From Paracoccaceae bacterium (GTDB lineage Bacteria; Pseudomonadota; Alphaproteobacteria; Rhodobacterales; Rhodobacteraceae): a DNA stretch of 7,202 nucleotides. Position numbers and translations under genes: made by a program. The notes under the pieces are model-generated. The model was not told where the DNA came from, did no database searches, and worked only from the letters and a program-made list of their open reading frames with translations. Location: NCBI GenBank assembly GCA_026982275.1, contig JALSHK010000002.1:1-7202 (forward strand), read 5' to 3'. Shown in pieces: positions 1 to 6,184 of this stretch (position 1 is the first letter of the stretch; each line of letters begins with the position of its first letter).

Positions 1-796
1 CACCGCGGATAAGCTCGATATAGCCCACAGACAGGGTTTTGATTATGAACATGTCGGACTGCCGGCCAAGCGCCAGCACGATGCCAATCGGCAAGGAAAG
101 CGCGATACCCGATATGCCGATGGTCATTGACAGCATAAAGCCACCAAACTGTGAAGAGGGAACCGCCTCGATACCAAGAGGTAGAACCGACGACAGTCCT
201 TCCGACAGGGCACCTACACCGTATAACCACCAGAGCAAAGCCGCCAAAACGGCTCCGATCATGGCCAGATTCCCGATCATGCCATGCAGCAGTCTGAAAA
301 CAAAATACCCGACGACAAAACCGGCAACGACCAGCACAGGGGTCCAGATAGAGCCACCCCAAAGCAACCAGGCCCCGAGGAAAGGATAGATCGCTGAAAA
401 CCAGACCATCTTGCGTGGCAGCTTGTCAAACAGCACAGGGGCAACGGCAATCAGCATCAGGAAAAAGGCCAGATTGGGCCGCCATTGCTGGCTGTGCGGG
501 AAAAACCCGTACATCAGCTGGTTCACCCGGTCATTGATAACCCCCCAGCAGGCCCCGTTGACATTCGGATCATCAAGACATTGGCGCAAAGAACCGTAGG
601 TCCATGTGGGTTGTAGCATCCACGGTATGAACTGCAGTAGCACCATAACGATGAAAGCTATGGATACCAGAGTCACAATACTGTTGATCACACCTGAAAA
701 AAGGTTTTCACGCATCCATTTCAGCATGCCGGCCTCGCCGAGAGGCGCAGGTTGCTCTCCCAGCATTTCGGTGCGGACGTAAGATTGGTCGCTCAT
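1..796 (-). CDS. bztC: Acidic/amide amino acid ABC transporter permease, BztC/AapM type (partial, 3' end off the window)
   Basis: This gene encodes the second inner-membrane permease of a glutamate/glutamine/aspartate/asparagine ABC importer. It is open to the left edge, with 265 codons visible of a family usually a little over 400 residues. The start is the ATG at 796-794: it lies one base after the bztB stop and has AAGGAG at 809-804, seven bases upstream. Hydrophobic segments lie near residues 37-57, 108-123, 132-148, 152-168, 173-192 and 217-243. Between the first two is a Cys-containing loop (CLDDPNVNGACWG, 73-85) of the kind found in long Bzt/Aap permeases rather than short HisM-type ones. 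The visible part ends at YIELIRG, the start of the conserved stretch that continues RG(T/V)P in this superfamily. The EAA loop that contacts the ATPase would be beyond the edge. The family call is firm; the exact substrate range is inferred from the R. capsulatus Bzt and Rhizobium Aap systems. Confidence 0.93.
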   Translation of the reverse strand, partial: MSDQSYVRTEMLGEQPAPLGEAGMLKWMRENLFSGVINSIVTLVSIAFIVMVLLQFIPWMLQPTWTYGSLRQCLDDPNVNGACWGVINDRVNQLMYGFFPHSQQWRPNLAFFLMLIAVAPVLFDKLPRKMVWFSAIYPFLGAWLLWGGSIWTPVLVVAGFVVGYFVFRLLHGMIGNLAMIGAVLAALLWWLYGVGALSEGLSSVLPLGIEAVPSSQFGGFMLSMTIGISGIALSLPIGIVLALGRQSDMFIIKTLSVGYIELIRG

Positions 797-797
797 A

Positions 798-2060
798 TCA
801 CCGCTCCTTCAGTTTAACAGAGTTATTGTAAACATTCATCACCATCGAAATGCTTAGCGAGATGGCCAGGTATGTAATCATCAGCAGCAGGATGCTCTCC
901 AAAGCCCGTCCGGTCTGGTTGAGCGTAATGCCCCCCAATGTGCCGGTCAGATCCATATAGCCCACCGCAATCGCCAGAGACGAGTTTTTGGTAAGGTTGA
1001 GATATTGGGAGATCAGCGGCGGAATGATAACCCGCAGTGCCTGTGGCAGCACGACCAGTTTCATAATCCGCTTCGGACGCAAACCCAGTGCGGCGGCGGC
1101 CTCGGTTTGGCCCTTGTCAATTGCCATGATACCGGCCCGAACCGCCTCGGCAATAAATGCTGCGGTATAAAGCGAAAGCGCCAGCCACAAGGCGATAAGC
1201 GAGTTGCGCATGTGCAGCCCGCCCTTGAAGTTGAATCCTTTCAGCTCGGGGTAATCCAGCACAATCGGCTTGCCCATTATGAAGAAAACAGCCACGGTCG
1301 GAATGATCAGGATCGCAAGCTTGATCCAGAAGGTTGGCAGAATGTCGCCCGTAGCGGCCTGGCGTTTGCTGGCCCATTTTCCGAAGAAAAAGATGCCGGC
1401 AATCGAAAGGAAGAAGGTCAGAAACACCAGCTTCGATCCGAGATTGAACAGCGGATAAGACCCGTCGCTCAAAGCTTCCAGGCCTGTGTTGAATACCGGC
1501 TTGGGGATATACCAGCCACGATTGGTAAAGGCTACACTATCCCAGAAATACATGCTGGCAGCTGCATCTTCGCCCCGGAAGGCGTTGGGTTGTGGAAAGG
1601 TGTTAATAAAAATCGACATCGCAAAGATGATCAGCAACAGCAAAGGCACATTGCGGAACACTTCAATATAGACCGTCATCAGCCGGGCAACTATCCAGTT
1701 TTTGGAAAGGCGCAGCACGCCGATCGCAACGCCGAGGATGGTGGCCAGAATACAACCCATGACCGCAATAAGCAATGTGTTGAGCAGCCCTACCAGCCAC
1801 GCACGCGCATTGGTGCTCTGCGAGGAATACTCGATCAGACGCTGATTGATATCATAGCCGGCCGGCGCGGTCAGGAAGGTAAAGTTCGGGCGCTTCCCGA
1901 GCTCGTCAAGGTTGGAATACATGTTATCCAGCAACCACCAGACACCCGCAAGAAACAGTGCGAGCATGATGATTTGAATGGTCATGGAACGATAGCGGGT
2001 ATCGTATATAAGCATGCTAATCTTAAAAGATTTGCCTGCGGGTTGATCGGCCATTGCCAT
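798..2060 (-). CDS. bztB: Acidic/amide amino acid ABC transporter permease, BztB/AapQ type
   Basis: This is the first permease subunit of the transporter, 420 residues when read from the ATG at 2060. An in-frame start at 2120 would add 20 residues, but the purine-rich AGGAGAGGGAG at 2075-2065 supports 2060 (or the ATG at 2054, two codons on). Hydrophobic segments include residues about 29-44, 89-117, 138-152, 211-227, 245-262, 285-304 and 388-407. IEVFRNVPLLLL (132-143) and the cytoplasmic EAA loop EAAAALGLRPKRIMKLVVLP (320-339) are the hallmarks of HisM-family permeases; the EAA loop docks the ATPase. The long region between residues 150 and 280 is typical of the AapQ/BztB subgroup. It follows bztA after a hairpin terminator and is followed one base later by bztC, which its translation probably drives. 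Glutamate/glutamine/aspartate/asparagine uptake is inferred from the family. Confidence 0.95.
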   Translation of the reverse strand: MAMADQPAGKSFKISMLIYDTRYRSMTIQIIMLALFLAGVWWLLDNMYSNLDELGKRPNFTFLTAPAGYDINQRLIEYSSQSTNARAWLVGLLNTLLIAVMGCILATILGVAIGVLRLSKNWIVARLMTVYIEVFRNVPLLLLIIFAMSIFINTFPQPNAFRGEDAAASMYFWDSVAFTNRGWYIPKPVFNTGLEALSDGSYPLFNLGSKLVFLTFFLSIAGIFFFGKWASKRQAATGDILPTFWIKLAILIIPTVAVFFIMGKPIVLDYPELKGFNFKGGLHMRNSLIALWLALSLYTAAFIAEAVRAGIMAIDKGQTEAAAALGLRPKRIMKLVVLPQALRVIIPPLISQYLNLTKNSSLAIAVGYMDLTGTLGGITLNQTGRALESILLLMITYLAISLSISMVMNVYNNSVKLKER

Positions 2061-2064
2061 GGCT

Positions 2065-2075
2065 CTCCCTCTCCT
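2065..2075 (-). promoter_or_regulatory. Ribosome binding site that sets the bztB start
   Basis: On the minus strand the bases read AGGAGAGGGAG, ending four bases before the ATG at 2060. AGGAG (2075-2071) is ten bases from that ATG, and GGGAG (2069-2065) suits either it or the ATG at 2054. Nothing similar precedes the upstream in-frame start at 2120, so the shorter protein is preferred. Confidence 0.7.
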
Positions 2076-2155
2076 GAAAGTTTTGAATACCCTGATAGTT
2101 TGCGAGGTGGTTTTGCCCATCTCTGCGTGTCGGGTAAATTGTTAAACTGGGGCAG

Positions 2156-2185
2156 AAAAAGGGCGCATCCGGAGATGCGCCCTTT
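2156..2185 (-). terminator. Intrinsic terminator/attenuator between bztA and bztB
   Basis: In the transcript direction a perfect inverted repeat of 12 bases (AAAGGGCGCATC at 2185-2174 and GATGCGCCCTTT at 2169-2158) encloses the four-base loop TCCG. The loop is closed by C-G, so it is a member of the stable UNCG tetraloop class. The stem runs directly into a T tract (2160-2156) and then TTCTGCC-like sequence. It begins 16 bases after the bztA stop. The other strand has only three T after the stem, so it acts in the bztA direction. Because bztB and bztC lie beyond with no strong promoter that I can see between, it is most likely a leaky terminator that lowers permease expression relative to the binding protein, a common design in ABC importer operons. 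Confidence 0.85.
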
Positions 2186-2200
2186 CTATCGGTTTTGATC

Positions 2201-3217
2201 CTAGCGGAATGGCGGGGTGTAAATCAGACCACCCTGGGTCCAAAGCGCATTGAGCCCACGCGAGAGCGCAATAGGTGTGCCTTCGCCAATGTTGGATTCA
2301 AAGATCTCGCCATAGTTACCGCCAACGGCGATCACACGTTGTGCCCAATCAGCATCAAGGCCGAGCATTTCGCCCAGGTTGCCTTCGGTGCCCAGCATAC
2401 GGTTGATTTCCGGGTTGTTGGTGCCCGCAGCCATTTCCTCGAGGTTGGCTTTGGTCACGCCCAGCTCTTCAGCCGTAATCAGTGCGTTCAGAGTCCAGCG
2501 AACGATATCGCCCCAAGGCTCGTCGCCCTCACGAACCAATGGGCCAAGAGGCTCTTTGGATACGATTTCAGGCAGCAGCATGTGCTCGTCCGGGTTCTCG
2601 AAAGAAGCGCGGGTCGCGGCCAGAGCGGATGCATCTGTGGTATACACGTCACAAGCGCCGGACAGATACTGCTGCTGGGCTTCGGCGTTGTTTTCGATTG
2701 GCACAGGCTCGTAGCTCATGCCGTTCACGCGGAAATAGTCAGCCAGGTTCAGCTCGGTCGTCGTGCCGGTCTGGATACATACAGTAGCGCCGTCAAGCTC
2801 GGTTGCGGAAGCCACACCCAGATCTTTACGCACCATGAAGCCTTGACCGTCATAATAGTTTACACCGGTGAAGGTGAAACCAAGGTCAACATCGCGGCTG
2901 AAGGTCCATGTGGTGTTACGGGCCAGCATGTCGATTTCGCCCGAAGCCAGCGCGGTGAAGCGCACTTTGGAGGAAAGCGGAACGAACTGAACCGCATCGC
3001 TATCGCCAAGAACAGCCGCAGCAACAGCGCGACAGATGGCAACATCAAAGCCTTCCCAGTTGCCGTTTGCGTCCGGAGCGGCAAAGCCCACGAGACCGGT
3101 CGATACGCCACATTTCAGAACGCCATTGGCTTTAACATCCTCAAGGGTGCCAGCCGAAGCAACACCGGCCATAACGCTAACCGCGGCGATTGTGCCTAGT
3201 AGTAGGGATTTTTTCAT
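2201..3217 (-). CDS. bztA: Periplasmic amino acid binding protein of an ABC transporter, BztA/AapJ type
   Basis: The protein captures acidic and amide amino acids (Glu, Gln, Asp, Asn by family) in the periplasm and delivers them to the BztB/BztC permease. It has 338 residues, the normal family length. The start is the ATG at 3217: it opens a classic signal peptide (MKK, a hydrophobic stretch from 4 to 20, and A-S-A at 20-22 before the probable cleavage) and has GAGG at 3226-3223 five bases upstream. An earlier in-frame start at 3322 would bury the signal peptide. Family features include G-F-A-A-P-D (44-49), WEGFDVAICRAVAAAV (54-69), the NTTWTFSRD block (101-109) and GFMV (126-129). Cysteines at 36, 62, 147 and 189 could form two disulfides in the periplasm. 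The protein ends YTPPFR. No lipobox is seen, so it should be soluble. Confidence 0.96.
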   Translation of the reverse strand: MKKSLLLGTIAAVSVMAGVASAGTLEDVKANGVLKCGVSTGLVGFAAPDANGNWEGFDVAICRAVAAAVLGDSDAVQFVPLSSKVRFTALASGEIDMLARNTTWTFSRDVDLGFTFTGVNYYDGQGFMVRKDLGVASATELDGATVCIQTGTTTELNLADYFRVNGMSYEPVPIENNAEAQQQYLSGACDVYTTDASALAATRASFENPDEHMLLPEIVSKEPLGPLVREGDEPWGDIVRWTLNALITAEELGVTKANLEEMAAGTNNPEINRMLGTEGNLGEMLGLDADWAQRVIAVGGNYGEIFESNIGEGTPIALSRGLNALWTQGGLIYTPPFR

Positions 3218-3236
3218 TTTTACCTCTTCCTGTGGT

Positions 3237-3250
3237 CCCGAAGTTTCGGG
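3237..3250 (-). repeat. Small inverted repeat in the bztA leader, next to the ribosome binding site
   Basis: On the minus strand the bases read CCCGAAACTTCGGG, which folds as CCCGA/TCGGG around a four-base loop, or six pairs around two bases. It ends about seven bases before the GAGG ribosome binding site of bztA, close enough to affect its access. It is the last of three small hairpins in the leader. Confidence 0.5.
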
Positions 3251-3253
3251 GTT

Positions 3254-3270
3254 CCGGCAACAATTGCCAG
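3254..3270 (-). repeat. Inverted repeat in the bztA leader (second hairpin)
   Basis: On the minus strand CTGGCAA and TTGCCGG flank a three-base centre TTG. Five pairs are perfect (GGCAA/TTGCC) and the next two include one U-G. It could be an RNA hairpin in the leader or a DNA dyad for a regulator. It resembles a sigma54 promoter at first sight, but the GG and GC are only eight bases apart, not ten. Confidence 0.45.
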
Positions 3271-3290
3271 AATCAAATTTGAGTTGTGCG

Positions 3291-3302
3291 GCCCGAACGG
3301 GC
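3291..3302 (-). repeat. GC-rich inverted repeat near the predicted bztA transcript start
   Basis: The minus strand reads GCCCGTTCGGGC: five G/C pairs with a two-base centre, or four pairs around GTTC. If transcription starts near 3305, as the promoter candidate suggests, this hairpin sits at the very 5' end of the bztA mRNA, where such structures often protect from decay. No T tract follows it, so it is not a terminator. Confidence 0.5.
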
Positions 3303-3311
3303 AGACGCTCG

Positions 3312-3341
3312 ATTTTGAACAATTCAAAGCGCGCAGGTCAA
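3312..3341 (-). promoter_or_regulatory. Candidate sigma70-type promoter of bztA
   Basis: On the minus strand TTGACC (3341-3336, five of six consensus bases) is followed after 18 bases by CAAAAT (3317-3312, four of six). The predicted start is near 3305, which gives a leader of roughly 88 bases to the bztA ATG. The spacer contains TTGAATTGTTCAA, a 5-base dyad that overlaps the -10 edge and could be an operator. The assignment rests on consensus match and position only. Confidence 0.4.
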
Positions 3342-3365
3342 GTGGTCATTCACAAAACGCACATT

Positions 3366-3384
3366 AGGTATGTCATGCTTACCT
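3366..3384. promoter_or_regulatory. Dyad upstream of the bztA promoter, possible regulator site
   Basis: AGGTA (3366-3370) and TACCT (3380-3384) form an inverted repeat with nine bases between, plus one more matching pair (G3372/C3378). The arm spacing is close to one and a third helical turns from centre to centre. It lies 25 bases upstream of the candidate -35 element at 3341, a usual place for an activator. I cannot assign it to a regulator family. Confidence 0.35.
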
Positions 3385-3443
3385 TATTTGACCGTTTTTT
3401 CACGATAATCAGGCTTTCCGCCAGGAACATTCGCAGAACAGGC

Positions 3444-3472
3444 TCTAATCGTTCCCGCTGGTGAATTGTCAA
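3444..3472 (-). promoter_or_regulatory. Second, weaker promoter candidate upstream of bztA
   Basis: The minus strand carries a perfect TTGACA at 3472-3467. The best -10 candidates at 16 to 17 bases are GATTAG or ATTAGA around 3450-3444, which match the consensus poorly (two or three of six). A strong -35 with a poor -10 is what activator-dependent promoters often look like, and the dyad at 3502-3520 lies just upstream. This would give a leader of over 200 bases. Confidence 0.25.
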
Positions 3473-3501
3473 GCAATCATTCTTCCCCGTCATGCGAATC
3501 A

Positions 3502-3520
3502 TATTGATGCAAAATCAATA
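3502..3520. promoter_or_regulatory. Perfect 7-base dyad TATTGAT-N5-ATCAATA, LysR-like site
   Basis: TATTGAT (3502-3508) and ATCAATA (3514-3520) are exact inverted repeats around GCAAA. The inner part has the T-N11-A form (T at 3505, A at 3517) known for LysR-type regulator boxes. Its centre is about 40 bases upstream of the TTGACA at 3472-3467, roughly where such regulators bind relative to an activated promoter. No regulator gene is in the window, so the family assignment is only a resemblance. Confidence 0.35.
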
Positions 3521-3694
3521 CGTGTTTTTAATTTTCCAGCGCCCGGCTGAAGACAAAGGAGTTTAGGTCATAGATCACTACCTATATCGACCCGGATCTC
3601 GCAGCGAAGGCATGGGTTTTCGGGAAATGGCTAGTGAAAATCACAGGCGGAACCAAAAGAAAATTTCTGTTTTTCCAATTTATTTCACCTGCCA

Positions 3695-3720
3695 TCCGGC
3701 AAGCGCCAGAAACTGCCGGA
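3695..3720 (-). other. Hairpin after the ATP12 chaperone gene, weak terminator candidate
   Basis: TCCGGCA (3720-3714 on the minus strand) and TGCCGGA (3701-3695) form a 7-base stem with a 12-base loop, about 45 bases after the chaperone stop. It is the best end signal for the upstream transcript, but it is not followed directly by a T tract: the next bases are TGGCAGGTGAAATAAATTGG. It may be a Rho-type or processing end rather than an intrinsic terminator. Confidence 0.3.
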
Positions 3721-3764
3721 CAAAAGCGCGGCCAAACACAGAAGAACAGCGTCAAAACGCAATT

Positions 3765-4469
3765 TTACTGAATCAGAGCCATGGCCCGTTCAACCAGGAG
3801 AAACGTAGCCCGTTTTGAATCAGCCAGTGACCTCGCCTCGTCATCCACGCCCCATTGCTCTTCCTGCCAGATTTCATCTACCCGTGAAAGGCTCCACGCC
3901 TCATCCGCCGACAGCCGTTTCCTGGCGACAGCCAAGCCCAGAACCAGCGACCCAGAGATGGTCACCCAGTCATAAAGCGCCTTGAGATGAAAGCCCTCAA
4001 AGGGGCGCACATGATCGGCCAGTTTTTTCAAACTAGCCTCGGGCTGGGCGATATGCATGATGCCGGCGGTAACGTTGAGCGGCGCGCCAAGGGTTTCCGC
4101 GCTCCATTGCAGGATCGGCCCCCATGCCTCGGCCTGGCGCGCTGCCAGCTCTTGCGGCGCCTCGGCGCGATAGCAAAGCAGATCGGTCTCGCCATAAAGC
4201 GCGATCTTGGCGGCGATCTCGGCCCGCTCCTCCACCGCTTGATCCAGCCCGGCATAGGCAAAGCTGGTATAGGGCATTTTGGCGGTTTCCACCTTCCCTT
4301 CCACCACCTGCCACTCGGCAGAAATCTCGGCGGCCAGCGTCTGGCTTGGCACGATCAGCGGCCGCTTCATCGGGGTTTTCAGCGGGCGTTCGTCAAGGGT
4401 GACCGTATATCCGCCCTCGGCCTTCACCACACGGGCCTGCTTCCAAAACCGCTTTAGTTCAAATACCAT
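3765..4469 (-). CDS. ATP12-family F1-ATPase assembly chaperone
   Basis: The 234-residue protein belongs to the ATP12 family, known in mitochondria as the chaperone that binds the F1 alpha subunit and delivers it for assembly with beta; alphaproteobacteria carry a homologue of this length. Family features are the N-terminal KRFWKQARVV (6-15), YTVTLDERPLKTP (21-33), the AAEISAEWQ segment (46-54), the acidic YGETDLLCYRA (92-102), and near the C terminus VDEIWQEEQWGVDDEA (197-212). There is no signal peptide or membrane segment, so it acts in the cytoplasm. The ATG at 4469 lies three bases after the HAD stop and has GGAG at 4480-4477, inside the end of that gene. It is the last gene of the tight five-gene block. 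The atp operon is not in the window. Confidence 0.93.
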   Translation of the reverse strand: MVFELKRFWKQARVVKAEGGYTVTLDERPLKTPMKRPLIVPSQTLAAEISAEWQVVEGKVETAKMPYTSFAYAGLDQAVEERAEIAAKIALYGETDLLCYRAEAPQELAARQAEAWGPILQWSAETLGAPLNVTAGIMHIAQPEASLKKLADHVRPFEGFHLKALYDWVTISGSLVLGLAVARKRLSADEAWSLSRVDEIWQEEQWGVDDEARSLADSKRATFLLVERAMALIQ

Positions 4470-4472
4470 GCC

Positions 4473-5144
4473 CTAGCTCCAGATCTCGTTCAGCGCCGCG
4501 TCCAGCTCGGCAAAATCATCGATAATCACATCCGCCGCCCCAAGCCGGCGAACGGGGTGATAGCCCCAATTCACGCCAATCGTCGCAAACCCGGCCGCAC
4601 GGCCCATTTCCATATCGAATTCGGTATCGCCCACCATTACCGCCCGCGCCGCCTCCACGCCGGTATCGGCCAGCGCCTGAAGCAGCATCGATGGGTGGGG
4701 CTTGCTTGGATGGTTATCCGCGGTTTGCGAGGTCACGAAAAACCGGCCGATATCATGGGAATGATAGGCATGATCCAGCCCGCGCCGCGCCTTGCCCGTG
4801 GCCACGCCCAGCAAGATTTCATCCACGCGATGCAGCCGCTCCAGCGCCTCGATCGCGCCGGGGTAAAGCGGCGCTTTCGCCTCGCCCCCCAGCTTTGCGC
4901 GCAGCTCGATAAAGCTGCGGCGATATAGCTCCACGGTGCGATGATTCTCGCTCGCATCCAGATCGGGCAGCAGCACCTCCACCGCCGCATCCAGCGATAA
5001 CCCGACAATCGAAAGCACATCCGCCTTGCTCGGCGCGGGGTGTCCGGCCTGCTCGAATGCATAGCGCATCGCCATCAGGATAAAATCCTGACTATCCATC
5101 AGGGTGCCATCCATATCGAACATGACCAGCTTCAGATCCCTCAT
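4473..5144 (-). CDS. HAD-IA family phosphatase (phosphoglycolate phosphatase-like)
   Basis: This 223-residue cytoplasmic hydrolase has the full haloacid dehalogenase active site. Motif I is DMDGT (nucleophile Asp10, acid/base Asp12), motif II Thr116 in VATGKARRG, motif III Lys148 in SKPHP, and motif IV GDTEFDMEM with Asp173 and Asp177 for Mg binding. Residues about 16-90 form the helical C1-type cap, which points to small phosphorylated substrates. The resemblance is to Gph-like phosphoglycolate phosphatases, but the substrate cannot be read from the sequence, so no symbol is given. Its ATG overlaps the stop of the pseudouridine synthase gene as ATGA. There is no clear Shine-Dalgarno sequence before it, which suggests translation by reinitiation after the upstream gene. 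The next gene starts three bases after its stop. Confidence 0.93.
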   Translation of the reverse strand: MRDLKLVMFDMDGTLMDSQDFILMAMRYAFEQAGHPAPSKADVLSIVGLSLDAAVEVLLPDLDASENHRTVELYRRSFIELRAKLGGEAKAPLYPGAIEALERLHRVDEILLGVATGKARRGLDHAYHSHDIGRFFVTSQTADNHPSKPHPSMLLQALADTGVEAARAVMVGDTEFDMEMGRAAGFATIGVNWGYHPVRRLGAADVIIDDFAELDAALNEIWS

Positions 5145-6184
5145 TCAAATATCGCAAACGGATCTTTGGGGGCCCATTTCAGGTTCCAGCCAAACAGATC
5201 CCAGCTGCGGGCCATATGCTCGGGCAACGGGGCCTCGAAAAACATTTCCTTTTTGGTAAACGGATGGATAAACCCGATCGAGCGCGCATGCAGGTGCATT
5301 TTTCGGCTGATATCCCCGCCGATTTTTGCGCCCCAGCCCTCGCCATCATTGCTCTGGCTGCTGCCGCCATATTTACCATCCCCCACAATCGGGCAGCCGA
5401 TTTCGGCCATATGCACCCGAAGCTGGTGGGTGCGCCCCGTAACCGGCACCAGCCCAACCCATGTGGCGCGGGTGCCGATATTTTCGATCACCGCATAATC
5501 GGTGGTTGCACGCTTGGCGCCGGGCGTGCTGTCGACCTCATTGGGGTGAATGCAATGCATTTTTTCGCCTGCCCCATGCGGGCCATGCCCCGAGGCCTTA
5601 ATCAGGCCATATTGAATCGTGCCCACCCGCTCGGGCAAGCGCCCCGCCACCAAGGCCCAATACACCTTGCGGGTTTCGCGATCTTGCAGCGCTTTTGCCA
5701 GTGCCTTGGCTGCGCGGCCATTGCGGGCCAGCAATAGCACGCCCGAGGTATCCTTATCCAGCCGATGCACCAGTTTGGGCTTTTTCTCTTCGCCGAATTT
5801 CAGCTCCTCGGCCAGCATATCCACATGGATATCATGCCCCGTGCCGCCCTGCGTGGGCAGCCCTGCCGGCTTGTTGATCACAATAAAATGCTCGTCCTTG
5901 AACAGCACCGCATCTTGAATCATCTTGCGGTCATCATCCGTAACCACGGCAATATTGCGCTCGCGCAAATCGCGCGCATCGGGCAATGGTGGCACCCGCA
6001 CATTCTGGCCCGCTTCCAGCCGCGTGCCCGGCTTCACCCGCCCTTTTTCCACCCGGATTTCGCCCTTGCGGCACAGCTTTTCAATCCGCCCCTGCGAGAT
6101 ATGCGGAAACATCCGCTTGAACCAGCGATCCAAGCGCTGGTCCTGGCCGTCTTCATCAACCGTCAGGTTTTGCACGCCGCTCAT
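5141..6184 (-). CDS. rluC: RluA/RluC-family 23S rRNA pseudouridine synthase
   Basis: The enzyme converts selected uridines of large-subunit rRNA into pseudouridine. It has 347 residues. An S4 RNA-binding domain occupies about residues 16-65 (RLDRWFKRMFPHISQGRIEK onward). The catalytic domain follows with INKPAGLPTQGG (103-114), the signature HRLDKDTSG (140-148) with catalytic Asp143, and PVTGRTHQLRVHMAEIGCPI (247-266). Between S4 and catalytic domains is a charged linker around 72-95, common in alphaproteobacterial members. The start is the ATG at 6184: it overlaps the crcB stop as ATGA and has AGGAG at 6195-6191, six bases upstream. The same frame stays open up to 6604, but that extension runs through crcB and lacks family similarity. 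RluC (U955/2504/2580 in E. coli) is the most likely orthology; RluA or RluD type is the alternative. Confidence 0.93.
   Translation of the reverse strand: MSGVQNLTVDEDGQDQRLDRWFKRMFPHISQGRIEKLCRKGEIRVEKGRVKPGTRLEAGQNVRVPPLPDARDLRERNIAVVTDDDRKMIQDAVLFKDEHFIVINKPAGLPTQGGTGHDIHVDMLAEELKFGEEKKPKLVHRLDKDTSGVLLLARNGRAAKALAKALQDRETRKVYWALVAGRLPERVGTIQYGLIKASGHGPHGAGEKMHCIHPNEVDSTPGAKRATTDYAVIENIGTRATWVGLVPVTGRTHQLRVHMAEIGCPIVGDGKYGGSSQSNDGEGWGAKIGGDISRKMHLHARSIGFIHPFTKKEMFFEAPLPEHMARSWDLFGWNLKWAPKDPFAIFE

Larger units (their letters stand above)
3218..3764. other. Intergenic region between the chaperone gene and bztA; probable bzt control region
   Basis: About 550 bases hold no credible coding sequence. 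The short plus-strand reading frames here have no family features and no convincing ribosome binding site. The stretch from roughly 3480 to 3540 and that from 3655 to 3690 are clearly richer in A/T than the genes on either side. It contains, listed separately, a hairpin after the chaperone gene, two dyads, two promoter-like pairs and three leader hairpins. I saw no cloverleaf that would make a tRNA. No plus-strand gene uses the region, so both flanking genes point the same way and it serves as the 3' end of one transcript and the start of another. Confidence 0.75.

Noticed and set aside
39..599. Plus-strand open frames at the left end
   Set aside because: They are antisense to the continuous bztC reading frame, which carries six membrane segments and follows bztB directly.
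1005..2198. Plus-strand open frame of 397 codons opposite bztB
   Set aside because: It is antisense to a well-recognised permease gene, its product is rich in His, Gln and Arg without any family motif, and it lacks a good ribosome binding site. Codon bias of the real gene explains the open frame.
2195..3199. Plus-strand open frame of 334 codons opposite bztA
   Set aside because: It mirrors nearly the whole of bztA, whose signal peptide and family motifs are clear. The antisense product shows no recognisable domain.
3258..3270. Sigma54 promoter (TGGCA...TTGC) before bztA
   Set aside because: The GG and GC elements are eight bases apart instead of ten, and the bases are better explained as an inverted repeat.
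3612..3818. Small plus-strand gene of 68 codons in the intergenic region
   Set aside because: It lacks a convincing ribosome binding site, runs into the 3' end of the chaperone gene on the opposite strand, and its product has no hydrophobic segment or motif.
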